Shown here piece after piece: positions 47,501 to 59,506 of a DNA stretch of 64,000 nt. The translations under genes were made by a program, and so were the position numbers. This DNA comes from Stromatinia cepivora (taxonomy: Eukaryota > Ascomycota > Leotiomycetes > Helotiales > Sclerotiniaceae). The stretch is from assembly GCA_014898415.1 (NCBI GenBank), contig RCTD01000005.1, forward strand, positions 1,550,001 to 1,614,000, written 5' to 3'. The notes beneath the pieces are model-generated. The model had not been told where the DNA came from and did not search any database. It saw only the letters and a list, made by a program, of their open reading frames with translations. Within the stretch, counting starts at the first letter, position 1; each line of letters opens with the position of its first letter.

Positions 47501-47595
47501 ACATCTTGTGAAAACAACCACTGCTCTTCATTAATATCGTAAGAAAATTCACCAAAATGACCATGTACCAGGTCAGTCGCCCTGTGGTCAGTCAT
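44595..47595 (-). CDS. RRN6: RNA polymerase I-specific initiation factor RRN6-like
   Basis: A subunit of the core factor that recruits Pol I to rDNA promoters. Exons 47,595-47,493 and 47,440-44,595 (2949 nt, 982 aa); the short first exon supplies MTDHRATDLVHGHFGE and is joined by a 52-bp intron, phase checked. The N-terminal half is a WD-type beta-propeller: GHIYDDFSEDPVIPAYK and GEWHRALWAGSVSTMVVAN followed by LAIFDTKSKPTRLPSYSF and LFVLTTTRIFWLKV, a pattern characteristic of filamentous-fungal RRN6. The second half is helical, then low-complexity. A serine-rich C-terminus ends in a basic stretch KKSKRRRAAGF. It is divergent from SPC25 (388 bp between starts). Confidence 0.87.
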
Positions 47596-47983
47596 TGGGT
47601 TTTGGAGGACTTCTGTTTGCACAATAATCCCTTCCAATCATTTCGGAGCTTTCGCAGGCTTATTGAGAAGTATATATCGTAGAATAAAAGTGAGGTGTGA
47701 AATGAGTGAGAATTTCTGTCATAAAGGTGAAAAAGCATAAAAAAAGTTGATCAGGTAAAAATAAATTGTTCTTTTTTTTTCGAGACCGTGAACTCTAGTG
47801 CGGGACCTTTAAAATATTGGTTTCCTTGACAACCCGCTTATCGGGAATGGAAACATTTCTGGTGCAAATTAAGATCTTACATTTCTTGTCAAGCCACCGA
47901 GATTTCCCAGCAGTCAATATATCATTTTCGACTTCAATACAGCACATACCACAATATCTTAGAACATCCACGACAACATCACA
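47596..47983. promoter_or_regulatory. Divergent promoter, RRN6 and SPC25
   Basis: 388 bp between divergent start codons, with a T-run at about 47,771-47,780. No site assigned. Confidence 0.5.
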
Positions 47984-48825
47984 ATGAGTACAATGTTTGA
48001 GCCTTCGCTCTCTATGAGCATGTCCAGCAGCATGATGCGACCACCTCTGTCTTCGGCGGATGCCCCATCAATGGCAGATACTCTTCCCAGTATAAACTTT
48101 GGTTTCGATGAGTTGCGCGATAGAATGGCAAAGTTTACGGTCAAATTTGATGCATTTATAGAGCAAGGAAGAAAGCGCGTTTTAGAAGAAAGAAACCAAT
48201 TCCGAATGAATGTAACTGAACTACATGGTTCGTATTCAATTCATCTAAGTGATGCGCATTCAACTAATACATGGCAGAGGATCAACGTATGAAGAAAAGA
48301 GATATCGAAGTTTTGTCATCAAAAAGCAGTACCCATCAACAAACCCTCGCGAAGGAAGCAGCAGAAACGGCCGAGATGCAAGCAGCAATCGCATCATTAA
48401 CTGCTCAAAGAGAAGCACAACTTGCAACGAGAGAAGCCTTAAAGAATCAGATCGCCGAGACACAAAAAGCTATAAATGCACGAGTTGCTGCGCAGAAATC
48501 TCATGCTCAGTATATTGACAAACAAGCTCGATTCAATGTACCTGAACTCGACTTCTGGATTTCGAACTTGGGTCTCATGATTGAGGGAGCAGGACAAAAC
48601 GATCGATTGAAATTTATTTTCACGAATATTGATGATAATGACTATGATAGAGAGGCTTGGTTCGAGCTTGATACATCGAAGAGGGATTATGATATTCCAT
48701 ATTGCAAGCCGAAATTGGAGAAGGAGCAGATTGAAAGGGTGGTGGATAAGTTGAATGAAACTCGAGATTTGCGTGTGTTGTTGAAGGGTATGAGAGAACT
48801 GTTTGTCGAAGCTGTTAAGAATTGA
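47984..48825 (+). CDS. SPC25: Kinetochore protein SPC25
   Basis: A subunit of the NDC80 complex, which attaches kinetochores to microtubules; with Spc24 it forms the inner, centromere-proximal head. Exons 47,984-48,227 and 48,278-48,825 (792 nt, 263 aa). The N-terminal 35 residues are low-complexity (MSTMFEPSLSMSMSSSMM). A coiled coil runs from about residue 40 to 160 (RKRVLEERNQF, KRDIEVLSSKSSTHQQTLAKE). The globular RWD-like C-terminus begins at LDFWISNLGLMIEGAG and includes LKFIFTNIDDNDYDREAWFEL and DLRVLLKGMRELF. Position and length fit fungal Spc25. Confidence 0.92.
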
Positions 48826-49231
48826 GGGTACGGGGTGTAAAGTTTGCAGAAGATACCATAAATTCTTGAATATGGAGGATATGCTAATGATAATGACTTT
48901 TGATTATGAATGCTGTTTATTTACTTTCTGTGGCATATTGATTGTTTACGAAATGACCATTCTAACACTTGCTTGATTGAAAAGTCCAACATCATCCCAA
49001 CAACTTACGATAAGACGACTTTCAAAAGAGAAAATATTTTAAAATCTCCTCCTACCTATATACATCAACTCATAGATCCCATCCAATCGAAGAAGGTGAA
49101 AATCCCATCCCCCAAAAGATCCATCTTCCTTATCTCAAAACCCCCGCAATCCCAACTTCACCAAAATAAACGCGCGTAACCACCTCACCTCCCACTATCT
49201 CACCAACCAAACACAACGTCACACATCACAA

Positions 49232-49864
49232 ATGGCAGACACATCCCAAAAACCCGATAAAGCTACTAGCGCAGCGCAAGCTCGTCAGGTTATCGATGTT
49301 TTTCATGAGATTTCTACGCTACTTGTAGGTTTTTACTTGTTTTGTTTTCTTGGTGTGTGGGAAGATAGAGGGGGAGAGGAGAAGGAGATGGATGGGTTGG
49401 GATGGGAAATAGGGAGGGAAGAAGCGAGAAAGGGAGAAAGAGAAGGAACAGGGGATGAGGAGAATAAATGAGAAGAGAGGATAGACAAAGAGAAATGCTA
49501 ACGCGCAGACAGAATGCAGAACTCGATCGTGGAACCTTGAGTATTTGTATAAGTCTTATTGAGAATGGAGTTAATCCGGAGGCGCTCGCTGTGAGTTTTT
49601 ATTCTTTTTCGGGGGTCTTGTTTTATGGGCTAGCAGTGGAATATGGGATACTTGGCCGGGAGGGAGAGACCGGGAAAGGGAAGAAGGGTGGAATTGGGCA
49701 GATGGAGCAGAGGAGATGGTTTAACATGGCAAGGATAGGAGGATATGATAAAGATCAAAGCTGACGAATACTCTGCAAAATAGACAGTCGTTAGGGAACT
49801 AAGAAAAGATGCAGATGAAGTGAGAAGGCAGATTGCTCAGGGGGTTGTTCAGGATGGGGAATGA
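49232..49864 (+). CDS. MZT1: Mitotic-spindle organizing protein 1 (MOZART1)
   Basis: A tiny adaptor that binds gamma-tubulin complexes and recruits them to spindle pole bodies. Exons 49,232-49,324, 49,513-49,590 and 49,784-49,864 (252 nt, 83 aa). The three pieces together read as MOZART1: [17 protein letters not shown], then [26 protein letters not shown], then [16 protein letters not shown]. The introns (188 and 193 bp) are longer than most here and contain G/A-rich sequence. The gene follows SPC25 in the same direction, 406 bp downstream. Downstream 49,865-50,416 contains no gene. Confidence 0.93.
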
Positions 49865-50416
49865 ATGGGCTTTCTGGTGGGGGTGGGCTTTTAGCAATGA
49901 AGTGTGTGCATAATACCAATTACTGAAGGACCATCTTATGCGTGGTTTTGATATAAGGCGTTAGGAGGATATACCGAGGCGTTACTGGAGATGAAATGGA
50001 TGATATTGCTAGTGGGGTTTGACTTGGGTCAGAGAGTTGTTGCAAGAGTCTATGTATGGTATTACATTACTCTCCTGGTGATTGATCCAGGGAGCAAAAC
50101 TCGGCGAGCATCGGACAGAACCCTCCAAGCTCTCCAGGCGGACGGTATGACCTCACCATGAGGAAATGGGAACGAGAGTCATAGAGTATCAAAATCAGGG
50201 ATGAACAATCGAAAGAATGGTATTTTCACTACTCCCAGATAACTACAAGAGTGATTGATACATATATAGACCTTCTTCCCTACCCACCCATGCCCAAAAA
50301 ATATCCAGTGCGCCTCCATACCCTCCAGTGACTTTACAATGGTGCAACGCTAGAATCAACGCTAGAATCAACGCCGTAAAAATGCAAGTTTTTCCCATTA
50401 CCAATCCATGCAAGTA

Positions 50417-52625
50417 TCAGCGATGTCCAAAAATGGCAAATGGTTCCTCTTCACCGTCATCATCATCGTCATCATCATTCCCAGATTCCGAGTCACTGGA
50501 ATCATCTTCATCTTCAATATCGTTATCATCTTGCGCATCTGCACCTGCGTCAGGCGTCGCTTGTAATCCTCTTGCGCTTCGTGGCTCGTCTCTTCCCCAG
50601 AAATCTAGGTCATCCTCATCTCCAGAATCGTCACTTTCGCCGCCAGCTGCTGATTGGTTACTAAATAATCCTACCCCTCGAGCAGGCGATACTGATCTAC
50701 CTAGCCGAGATGGCACGGAATAAGGAGAGAATCGACCGGATTCTCCTTGTGATGAGGAGGAAGGTATGTGGGAAGAATGTCTACGATTTCTGGGGACACC
50801 AGGTATCAAATGTGTAGACGCAAACATTTCTCGTGGTTCCTGACCAGTTGGCGTATCGTTCTGTGCATCTCCTACCCCTGTGGCCGGAGCTTCAACTTCT
50901 GGATCACTTAGTATTGACAGTTGAGCTGTATTGTATGAATCACAAATCGCACATTTCAGTCCCAACCAGTGGTATTTGACCGCACTTTTAGCGTAACAGT
51001 CATTACACGAAACCATCGCCAAAGTGTTTCGGAATTGGGGCGGCATTGGTTGATTATCAATGGCTCGATCGAGATTTCGGAATTGTGTCTCCATACCGAC
51101 CACACTCTTGCTACATATCGGGCACTTATACGATGTTTGCATATGCTCGATATAACAAGCTGAATGGATGCTGTGACCACAGACCATGAACACAACGGGT
51201 TTTGGTGAAGTAAACATGTACTCTCCACAAATCGGGCAATCGCAGTCAGAGACTCTCTCGATGCACTTGTGATCGTCCATAAGAGACATAGACATACACA
51301 CGCCGCAAGTCTGTTGATATTGTAAGCATAATGGATATTGGTTGATTAGCCTGGGTGGACTTTACCTTGCAATGAAAGAAGTCTTTGCCTAAACCACGAC
51401 CCTTTCTGCATATCCCGCAATCATTGCAATGATAAATGCTTTTATTAGGATCATTGTCCCACAGCTTACACACTCCACAATAGTACCAAGCTGCCCTCTC
51501 TCCACACTCGACACAGAATTCGCCAGCTCGTTGAGCACAACCACATACCATGCATAGCATATTTTTGGTCTCGTGGCGGATTAGGATATGGTCCTCGACT
51601 TCGTCATGACACAGCCGGCATGTATACCATTGATCACACGTGGAGCACTGTAACTTAACATTCCTCTTATAATGTTTACAACCAAGCATGGGTATAGAAT
51701 CCTCGGTATTTTCAGTTTCTTCGCTCCCATCATCGACTTCGGCAGGATCGAGGGGAGCATAAGTCCTCTTCAAGTCGTCTGGCGAAAGGTGGAAAGTATG
51801 ACTTTCAGTTGCAGGTGCTGGATCATTCATCTGCCAAATGAAAGAGCTTAATGAGCCTGGAGTCGCAGGCCTCTCCTGGCTAATCATCTTTTCTGCGGTC
51901 GTACTTGGTATACAGTTCTTCGCATTGAATATTTCGTGAGCTTCATTGTAGCTTTGAGTCAAGAGTTGATGCATCAACAATGCCTTTTGTTCTGTAGCTA
52001 TATCCATAGCTTGTATATATTTGATGCGTTGTCGAAGAGGGCCCATGCCATCGTCTGCAGGAAGAGCACCACTGCCTGTGTCAAGACCTATTGAAGCCGA
52101 AGTCGAATCTTGACTTGAGTGTTGAGATAGACCCTCAGCTGAACTCATATGTAAATCAAGAACATTGAGAGCGGCACTGCCGGATGTTCCATCTCTAACG
52201 TTGTCCCGAGTCTGCGATGCCATGCTGACTGGAGGATTACCAGTCACATCGCTATTATTTTGACTCATATTCGACTGTACATGGGAGGTTATCAACGGAT
52301 CAGTTTCGTTTCGATCAACCTCATGTCGAAGACTGTGAATATCGGCTGGCGAATTCCCCTCGTGAGTTGGAGATTGATTCGATGGACCCCCAATTGTGCC
52401 ATCGACGCCTACATGTTCGCTTGCATCTGGCAGACCCATAACTCTTCCCCCATCCGTCACATCTTCTATAACGGCTTCATCAACCTCATTATTGCTTTCT
52501 GGAACGAAATGCAGGGTTAACGGATCATTCGAGTCGTGCGTATGAACGGATGCGTCGGATCGTGAAAACCGTCTGGCATGTCTCAGAACTGGATTAATCA
52601 AAAACTCGGAAACAAGAGAGGTCAT
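50417..52625 (-). CDS. CHY/CTCHY/RING zinc-finger E3 ubiquitin ligase (PIRH2/RCHY1-like)
   Basis: Exons 52,625-51,366 and 51,310-50,417 (2154 nt, 717 aa). Residues 1-310 are poorly conserved, acidic and S/D-rich. A CHY zinc finger starts at about residue 314 (LGCKHYKRNVKLQC, CRLCHDEVEDH, CMVCGCAQ, CVECGERAAWYYC). The CTCHY zinc-binding part (YHCNDCGICRKG ... HCKTCGVC) crosses the intron. The RING-H2 finger is at about 445-487 (CPICGEYMF, CGHSIHSACY, YKCPICSKS), followed by a zinc ribbon (CNDCYAKSAVKYHWLG, KCAICDSYNT). The C-terminal 150 residues end in a long D/E/S run (DDDDDDDGEEE). The order equals that of vertebrate PIRH2. Substrates are not predictable. It is divergent from the LYR gene (265 bp). 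Confidence 0.93.
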
Positions 52626-52890
52626 TTAGTGACATTTGCTTCATATGAAATTTATTATATAATTCTGTTCATATCAATATCGATTTCAAGAAGTTGTATG
52701 TCCAAATTTGGGTAGAATCATATTGATATTATCAGATTGTCTAGTCTGACTTTTGGAGGCAAGTCCGAATGACGCGCTACTCGGAAGCATCCGAGACATG
52801 AGATTTTCACATGCGTGCCAACCGAGTGGGTTTCAACTTGTATTAATTATTTATTTCTATTCTGGACTACACCATCGATATAAAACGAAA

Positions 52891-53331
52891 ATGTCACCTA
52901 CACGAAAGCAATATATATACGCATACCGAGGTCTCTACCGAGCTTTATTACATGCTGTACAATATGCAAAACCGGCGCGCTACATGGGAAGAAACATGTT
53001 GAGAGACGAATTTCGCAAAGGAAATCCGGAAACATTTGATCAAATACGAATTGACAATACCATCAAATTTCTAAAACTTGCAGCCAAAGAAACTGGTCTG
53101 GAGCACAAGTTAGTCAAAAATCTGCTGAGGGTACAGTATGAGCGGGGGGTTCAATGGAAAATGTAAATCCACCTTTAATCCGTATTAGTATCGATATTGC
53201 AGTGCTAAATCTTTGGTAGGCAACTCAAGGAAAGGACTCCTATGCAGAAACATTTGAGGCAAAATACCATGACACATTACGACAAAACTATTGAAATGCT
53301 CAACGAAAGTATGGGTCTTTGTCTACGCTGA
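52891..53331 (+). CDS. LYR-motif mitochondrial protein (DUF1763-like)
   Basis: Exons 52,891-53,162 and 53,220-53,331 (384 nt, 127 aa), with a 57-bp intron. The N-terminus (MSPTRKQYIYAYRGLYRALL) carries an L-Y-R tripeptide at residues 15-17. It is followed by a basic helix with KPARYMGRNMLRDEF, the spacing seen in LYR-type Fe-S/respiratory assembly factors. A second helical block is TIKFLKLAAKETGLEHKLVKNL. Small fungal mitochondrial proteins annotated as DUF1763 look similar, but that link is from memory and could not be searched. No separate presequence is visible. Confidence 0.75.
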
Positions 53332-54784
53332 GGCAATCCAAACAGAGGGGAATAAGTCATGTCATCGACTATATGGCTTTACGCCTGACATCATCTCAGA
53401 GTAGTTCTACACGTCAAAGATTCTTTGCAAAAGACCATTCTATCTGTCGAAACGCATATGTATCTTGATGCTGCTAAAATGAAAGGCCATCCAATGAATG
53501 TTTATTATATATCTCAAATTCCGATAACTTGAGTTATAGATGACATGGAGGATCAGAGGGATGTTAACAAATCGGCAATGCATGACCTCCCTAGGTAGTT
53601 GTATGGGGACGATTGCCGTACCATACCTGTCTAGTCCTACCGATGGTTGGGAGATGGTACCTGTGGATGAAGCGGCAAGCTAGATCTGAGGGTAGCTGAT
53701 ATTTGGACTTGTACACAGCCTCTCAAACTTATCTTATAGCAAGAATCCATGACGAATGATACTGTTGAGATCATTTCAGATGACTATCATCAATAGCCTG
53801 ATTCTTTACGAGTAGCACTTCAGTAGTTCCACCCGATGCCGGCCTCCTTTAGCCGATAGCTACCGAGATGCTGTGTTTAGTAACGACCATAGAAAGATAC
53901 CCTACTCTAATAAATGCTCAACAGGTAGAGTAAGTCTCTGAATCCTTCACTATAAAGTGGCTGGTGTATGATCCCCACGCCTATGAACGCCCTGGTGGTG
54001 ATGTTTCTCGGGTCCCCCCCCCTTTATCGAAAACGATACTAATGCGGGGCTTATCCAATCCAGTGCATTCTTCCCTTCCTTTCAATTAATAATGATACGT
54101 CAAGCGGGGGTGATATTTCTTTGTTTTCATCACCATCGTGGTAAATTAATTTCCTTTCTTGATCTAGCTATTTAATGAATATATGAAGCAATATTTAATC
54201 ATATTTTTGGCAGCAGAGTGGTGCGGAGTAAACACCTAGTAAGAAGGTAGTAGGCACAGAGTAGAGGTGGGTAGTTTTGCTATGAGCCATTATTACTATG
54301 GACAAGCACATGAAGGGTACTACATGTATGTACTCCGGACCGTACTGTACTTGGAATTGTAACTGCAAAGTGGATCCCCTTAGCGAACCTTCTCTCCAAA
54401 AACATGAGATTGATAGACTTCACTAATGAAGCAGTGATTTGCGCCAAACTAAAACCAACTTCCAAGCCCACGCACTTGAATGAATAATTGTAACCCCTTT
54501 GGTTGGCTCCGAACCCTCCTTTCGTGATACCCGTATCTCGATTCTCCATATATTACTCGAGTGTATATCTCACAACCCCGCCTTCTCATAATTCACCTTT
54601 TCCCCCAGACCATCCACCTTTTTTTCGGCTGCAACTTCGCAGGTGAATTCTTCCGCTCGATTTTATAATCGACAGAAGACTCATGGACGATCATTGGCGT
54701 CTGCCCTTATCGCGATCGCGTTGAGGACTCTGGTCGATTTGGCCACTGTCTTCCTGCGCCCGCTACGAACAATATCTTGCCATT
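53332..54784 (+). other. 1.45-kb intergenic region
   Basis: No gene is recognised; the longest frame (89 codons on the minus strand, 54,280-54,549) has no family features. A C-run (9 C) is at about 54,014-54,022. A C/T-rich stretch at 54,570-54,620 probably belongs to the promoter or leader of the carrier gene. Confidence 0.55.
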
Positions 54785-56105
54785 ATGCCTGTTAAGCCTG
54801 GTCAACATGATGTGATCAACCAACAACATTTACTACTTTATCCTCAAGAGAGATCGACAGCACAGAAGAGATGGTTGAAACAATATCGAACAGAAGTTGC
54901 TGCGTCTGTCAGCAGCGTCTGTTCTACTTTCTGCGCAGTAAGTTCTTGCGTGTTATATCCCCAACTTTGCAATTGCTCATTTAATTGTAGTTTCCTTTGG
55001 ACTCGGTGAAGACGCGAATGCAGACCTACAAATACAATAACTTTACGGATTGCGTAAGACATACATATCAGACGGAAAAATTACGAGGATTCTTTCGTGG
55101 GGTTGCAGCACCTTTAGCTTCAGTAACTTTGGTTCGAACTATATCTTTCTCGGTCTATCAGCGGTCGAAGTACACATACGCAGCTTGGTTCAAAAGAAAT
55201 TTCAACTTCGATCCATTGGTCCATATCAATACATTTGGAACTTATCCTAACTTTTCTACTGTTGCATGTTTTGGAGCTGCTGGCGCCACAGCTGGATCAT
55301 TCATAACGCTTGTAGCTTGTGGGTGGACCAGCTCAGTTCTTTGTCTTTTCTTCAGACTTCTGACATTTTTCAGGTCCCTTCGAATTGACAAAACTTAGTG
55401 CTCAAGTATCGGTATTGATGGCTGCTAAACGACAATCGAGTATTTCCGATCCTGTGAGAGATACACCTATGCAGAACGCGACTGCAGCAAGCTACAAAAA
55501 CAAGGGGACATTTAAAACTGCTATGAACATTATCAAGAATCGTGGGGTATCGGGACTTTATTCTGGATTTAATCTTCACCTACGTGAGCAAATTTGTCAA
55601 TTCAACATTGCTGTCATTCACTAATCTCCTCCGAACAGTACGGGATACACTAGGAACCGCTATTTACTTCATGACTTACGAAAGTTGCAAGCAACTCTTG
55701 ACTACATATACCGGACAACAAGGGAAAACAAGTCCGTTCGCTGTCGTTATTGCTGGTGGTTTCTGTGGCATAGCAAGCTGGGCATTGATTGTGCGTAGAG
55801 AAACATAACGTGGTGATCTTCCGGCTAAGCAGCTGACTCTGGATAGTACCCAATCGACTCCGCCAAAAGCATTTACCAACGGAATTGTTTGACTTGCTGT
55901 AAGGGCGAGACGGTTCAAAAGGCACCAAAGATCAAATTCTTCGATAAGAAAATGTACCGAGGTTTGGGTGTGTCTATGGGTCGATCATGCGTTGTAAACT
56001 CAATATTCTTTTCGGCGTTCGAATGTAAGTGAAACTTATTGACTCAGTACGTTCAAAACTAATAACTTAGTCATCAAGAAGAATATAAATGCCCTTCCGG
56101 ATTGA
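54785..56105 (+). CDS. Mitochondrial carrier family (SLC25) transporter
   Basis: An inner-membrane metabolite carrier with six transmembrane helices. Six exons: 54,785-54,937, 54,991-55,318, 55,374-55,583, 55,639-55,790, 55,847-56,024 and 56,071-56,105 (1056 nt, 351 aa). All three signature repeats are present: FPLDSVKTRMQ at about residue 52, CPFELTKLSAQ at about 161, and YPIDSAKSIYQ at about 282. The second has E for D, and the third has serine where the signature usually has a hydrophobic residue before A-K. Signature-adjacent blocks GFFRGVAAPL, GLYSGFN and YRGLGVSMGR support the three-fold repeat. The substrate cannot be told from sequence; similarity is to the basic amino acid/carnitine-type branch, without certainty. 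Confidence 0.88.
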
Positions 56106-56995
56106 TGGATGATCTGGATGTTGGAGTTGAAGTTTTTTTGTAAATATTCATTTTTGTATGAAAATTTGGCGATGCATGAACATTAGGGAAATGGAGTTTT
56201 AAAGGAGCATATAGGCTATGTTTCGGTCCGCATGGAATTAGGAGGATCATACGAGTTTGAGTTTGATATGAAGGTATTTGAGATGGACAAAGTTTGCTAC
56301 ATAAATGGACGGCAATTGTGGGGAGATCGAATGAGGCTTATGCATCCATCCAGTCATAGGTAGACACTACTCAATGAATATAAAATCCATTTTGAAATTG
56401 TAGGTAGATGGAAGATTCTTGTATTCACACCGCGGTTTCAGGCCGAAGTGGCCAATTTTTGTCCTAAGATTTACTCTATCGAATTTCTCAATCAGCTAGC
56501 TATCTTCAATATCGCATTTGCTACCTCTCCTTTACCCGCTTCTATCTATACCGCTTGCCTAACGCCTACGCTATTCCTCTGATCTTACTACCTGGTACAT
56601 TCTTCTCGTCCGGAAGTATGCACAGCGCATCGTCTAGTTCAGTTGCAGAAACATGGGTGCAGAGCGCTTGTTCGCGAATATGCTAATGTTCAGATACTCG
56701 GCGCAAGTCGCGTTTCCATAAGTGTCGTACCATAATGGGAGGATTATATGCTGTACTTTAGCACTGTCATGCAATAAGTCGCTTGTTGGATGAGTCGATA
56801 TGTGAACTATGCATGCAGTATGAAGTCAGTTTTAAAAAATAGGAGAAGTCTAAGTTCTCGAGCGATGAAGGGTTGTACGTTCTTATCCTTTCCTTCAAAA
56901 GCGCCATTCCAGATGTCCAACATAATTTAGACATTTTAAATGATCAATACAGGGAAATAAAAACCTTAAAAGAAGAGGACAAAACATCATGGATA

Positions 56996-58010
56996 TCACC
57001 GCCTGGAAATCCTGGCCTTCCTATCTTTGAAGTCATCATAGCCTATAGTTGTGGGGATCGTGGAATTATGTGCAACTGACCTAGAAGTCTCAAAATACGC
57101 ATTTGCATCTCCATGATGTACGCTCGCCACGACTCTTGATGCTGATGGGAGATGCGCTGGGGAAACCTCCAACCATTCAACAAACCCAAGACGACCATTC
57201 CAAGCATTACCCAACGCATTTGTCACGTCTTCATCTAGTTCCCTTCCACGATCTCGTTTTTAACTTCTCTGACACTTTTAGTTTTGGTGATTCTGCGGCG
57301 CGATACATGGGCCTCTTGCTAGGGGCATAAAACACGTAGCTGATAAAGGGTGCCAAGTTTCTGATTGAGCATGCGATATGTGTCGATTTCGGGAGCACAC
57401 ACGGCACCTACCACCACAGCGCTCAGTGCGAGCTCTTCGATCATTAAGAAGCACGACTTGTGTATTTCTAGATACCGGCCATCTGTCCCGTGTTGCATCA
57501 TTTTGGGCACGTTAGCGAAGCTGGATACAGCACTGCGCATGCCTGGCATATGTCAATACCAGTTTCTAGATAGCCTCCAATCATGGAACGAATGGGGATG
57601 ATATTGAAATTTGGCGCCGGGGCTTAGTTGCGTTACCTGAGGGCTTAAGTTCGCTGTCGAGACGATTGGAACGGTGAAAGCGGGCTCCTGAATTACTTGC
57701 TGGGCAACAGCAAGCATCACATTAACCTGGCCATCGTCACTGCCGGTGATGGGAAGAGTAGGCATCCGACTTACTTTGAGTTCCATGGCACAAGGTGACA
57801 GCAAATGAGTTGCCACCGATAAATCCGATTGAGATCTCTTCCTTTGGAATGGAAGATCGAGCAGGGGGCACAGCCGCCAATAAGCGGAGAGTTCTCTATT
57901 ATCTGTGTTACAGCTCGACCAATTGTTATAAACTTGCAATAATAGCACTTAATACCTCTTTTGGATTAGGCTCAAAGATTGTTATGGATGCCATGCAAAT
58001 TATATGAGCA
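56996..58010 (-). CDS. Doubtful minus-strand multi-exon gene, function unknown
   Basis: Open stretches on the minus strand (57,948-57,775 and 57,549-57,319, and a further one at 57,226-56,996) can be linked by plausible introns: a GTAAGT donor near 57,775 with a CCCAG acceptor near 57,703, and a GTAACG donor with a TGCCAG acceptor near 57,545. No domain is recognisable, the start and the complete exon set are unresolved, and it may be a decayed gene. The rest of 56,106-58,210 contains nothing I can call. Confidence 0.25.
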
Positions 58011-58210
58011 AGTAATACGTTCATGGTTATTGGCCTGGACCCTGCATCAGATGCAGAGCAGCGGCGCCCAAACATGTGATGAAACCCCATGATAAATACA
58101 GACCACCTAAATTTTACATTAAGATTTTACCCAACTCTACTTCCTCAATCTGATACTAATTACCACTTTATGAGATCTCCACCAAGCCAAAGAAAAAACA
58201 ATTGACTGAA

Positions 58211-59320
58211 ATGGCAAGCCAAAATATCCCTGTACTAGCTCATGATCACATACTAGTCATTGGCGGCTGCGGATTTCTGGGCTCCCACGTCGTCGGTGCT
58301 TTGCAAACACATTTTTCGCATGCTCGTGTGTCAGTGCTCAGTCGTTCGCCATTAAATCTGCAGAATGGAGTCGAGTACCACGCCGGCGACATCTGTTCCG
58401 CGACGGACATAGAGGCACTATTGGACCTCATCCACCCAAACATCATCATCAACGCAGCATCTACTCCAGCTTCAGCAGGTCTCAAGGCTTCGGATGCTAC
58501 TACTGTTGGTGGTACACGGAACTCCCTCGCATGTGCGGTCAAGTGTCCCTCAGTCAAGCATTACATCTATATCTCGAGTACCTCCATCGTTACTGGTGCG
58601 CCATTCTCCCTCATCACCGAGTCTGATGCGACGCTATTGAAGCCTGGGTCTCCGCATCATGATCCTTATATCATGGCTAAGTCCACCGCTGATGCCATGG
58701 TACTCGCCGCAAATTGTCCCACACAATTACGTACCGCAGTACTGAGACCCTGTGGGATTATCGGCGAGAGAGACGCACAGGTCGTGCCTTCGCTCTTAAA
58801 GGCTCTGGAACAAGGTATGTCACGTATCCAGCTCGGAGACGGCACCAGCAAATTCGATTTCGTCTATGCAGGAAATGTAGCCGATGCCTGTGTGTGCTGT
58901 ATCGAGGCCATGGTGAAAGAAGAGTTACATGAGCCGCTGCAGGGCTATGAGGTTGCCGGCGAAGCGTTCTTCATTACGAACGGAGAACCTATAGGATTTT
59001 GGAGCTTTGCCCGCCTTGTATGGTGCTTTGCGGGTGACCGTACACCACCGGAGAAGATCATTGTGGTGCCTATGTGGTTGGCCTTCTTCCTGGCCCGTAT
59101 AGCAGAAGCGGTTATGTGGGTGTTTAGTGTTGGGACAAAGAGGCCTGAGAAATTTAATAGGAGCCAGATGGAAAACTGTAGCTTGGATCGAACTTTCAAT
59201 ATTGGAAAGGCAAGGCAAAGATTGCATTGGGAGCCCAAAGTAGGTTTGGAAGAAGCTGCTCGTAGGAGCGTGAACTGGGTACAACCACAGAGGAGTGCCA
59301 ACAAAAACGACCATAAATAG
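58211..59320 (+). CDS. NAD(P)-dependent 3-beta-HSD/epimerase family dehydrogenase
   Basis: An extended short-chain dehydrogenase of the 3-beta-hydroxysteroid dehydrogenase/sterol C-4 decarboxylase type. A single exon of 369 aa, starting at ATG 58,211 (MASQNIPVL). The nucleotide-binding glycine motif GGCGFLG is at residues 18-24, followed by an acidic residue in the AGDI block near 60. Catalytic Ser candidates are at ISSTS (121-125), with the Tyr-Lys pair YIMAK at 153-157. KFDFVYAGNVADA is the conserved substrate-side motif of this family. A hydrophobic segment at about 290-312 (VPMWLAFFLARIAEAVMWVF) suggests membrane anchoring, as in ERG26-like enzymes. It lacks introns and precedes a P450 gene in the same direction by 186 bp, suggesting a shared pathway. 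Confidence 0.87.
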   Translation: MASQNIPVLAHDHILVIGGCGFLGSHVVGALQTHFSHARVSVLSRSPLNLQNGVEYHAGDICSATDIEALLDLIHPNIIINAASTPASAGLKASDATTVGGTRNSLACAVKCPSVKHYIYISSTSIVTGAPFSLITESDATLLKPGSPHHDPYIMAKSTADAMVLAANCPTQLRTAVLRPCGIIGERDAQVVPSLLKALEQGMSRIQLGDGTSKFDFVYAGNVADACVCCIEAMVKEELHEPLQGYEVAGEAFFITNGEPIGFWSFARLVWCFAGDRTPPEKIIVVPMWLAFFLARIAEAVMWVFSVGTKRPEKFNRSQMENCSLDRTFNIGKARQRLHWEPKVGLEEAARRSVNWVQPQRSANKNDHK

Positions 59321-59506
59321 CCCCTCAAGCGCCGAGTGAACAAATTGTGTTTGGAGCTGATTCTTAGTAAAATTTCAATCAACAGAGTTAAATGTCTTCG
59401 CCATTATCATGTCATGTTCCGTTTTTATCGCCTTGTTCTCTGCCGTGGCTTTTCTTCTACAACACTTGTGTTTGCAATATTTGCAACAATCAATAGTCAT
59501 TTCAGA

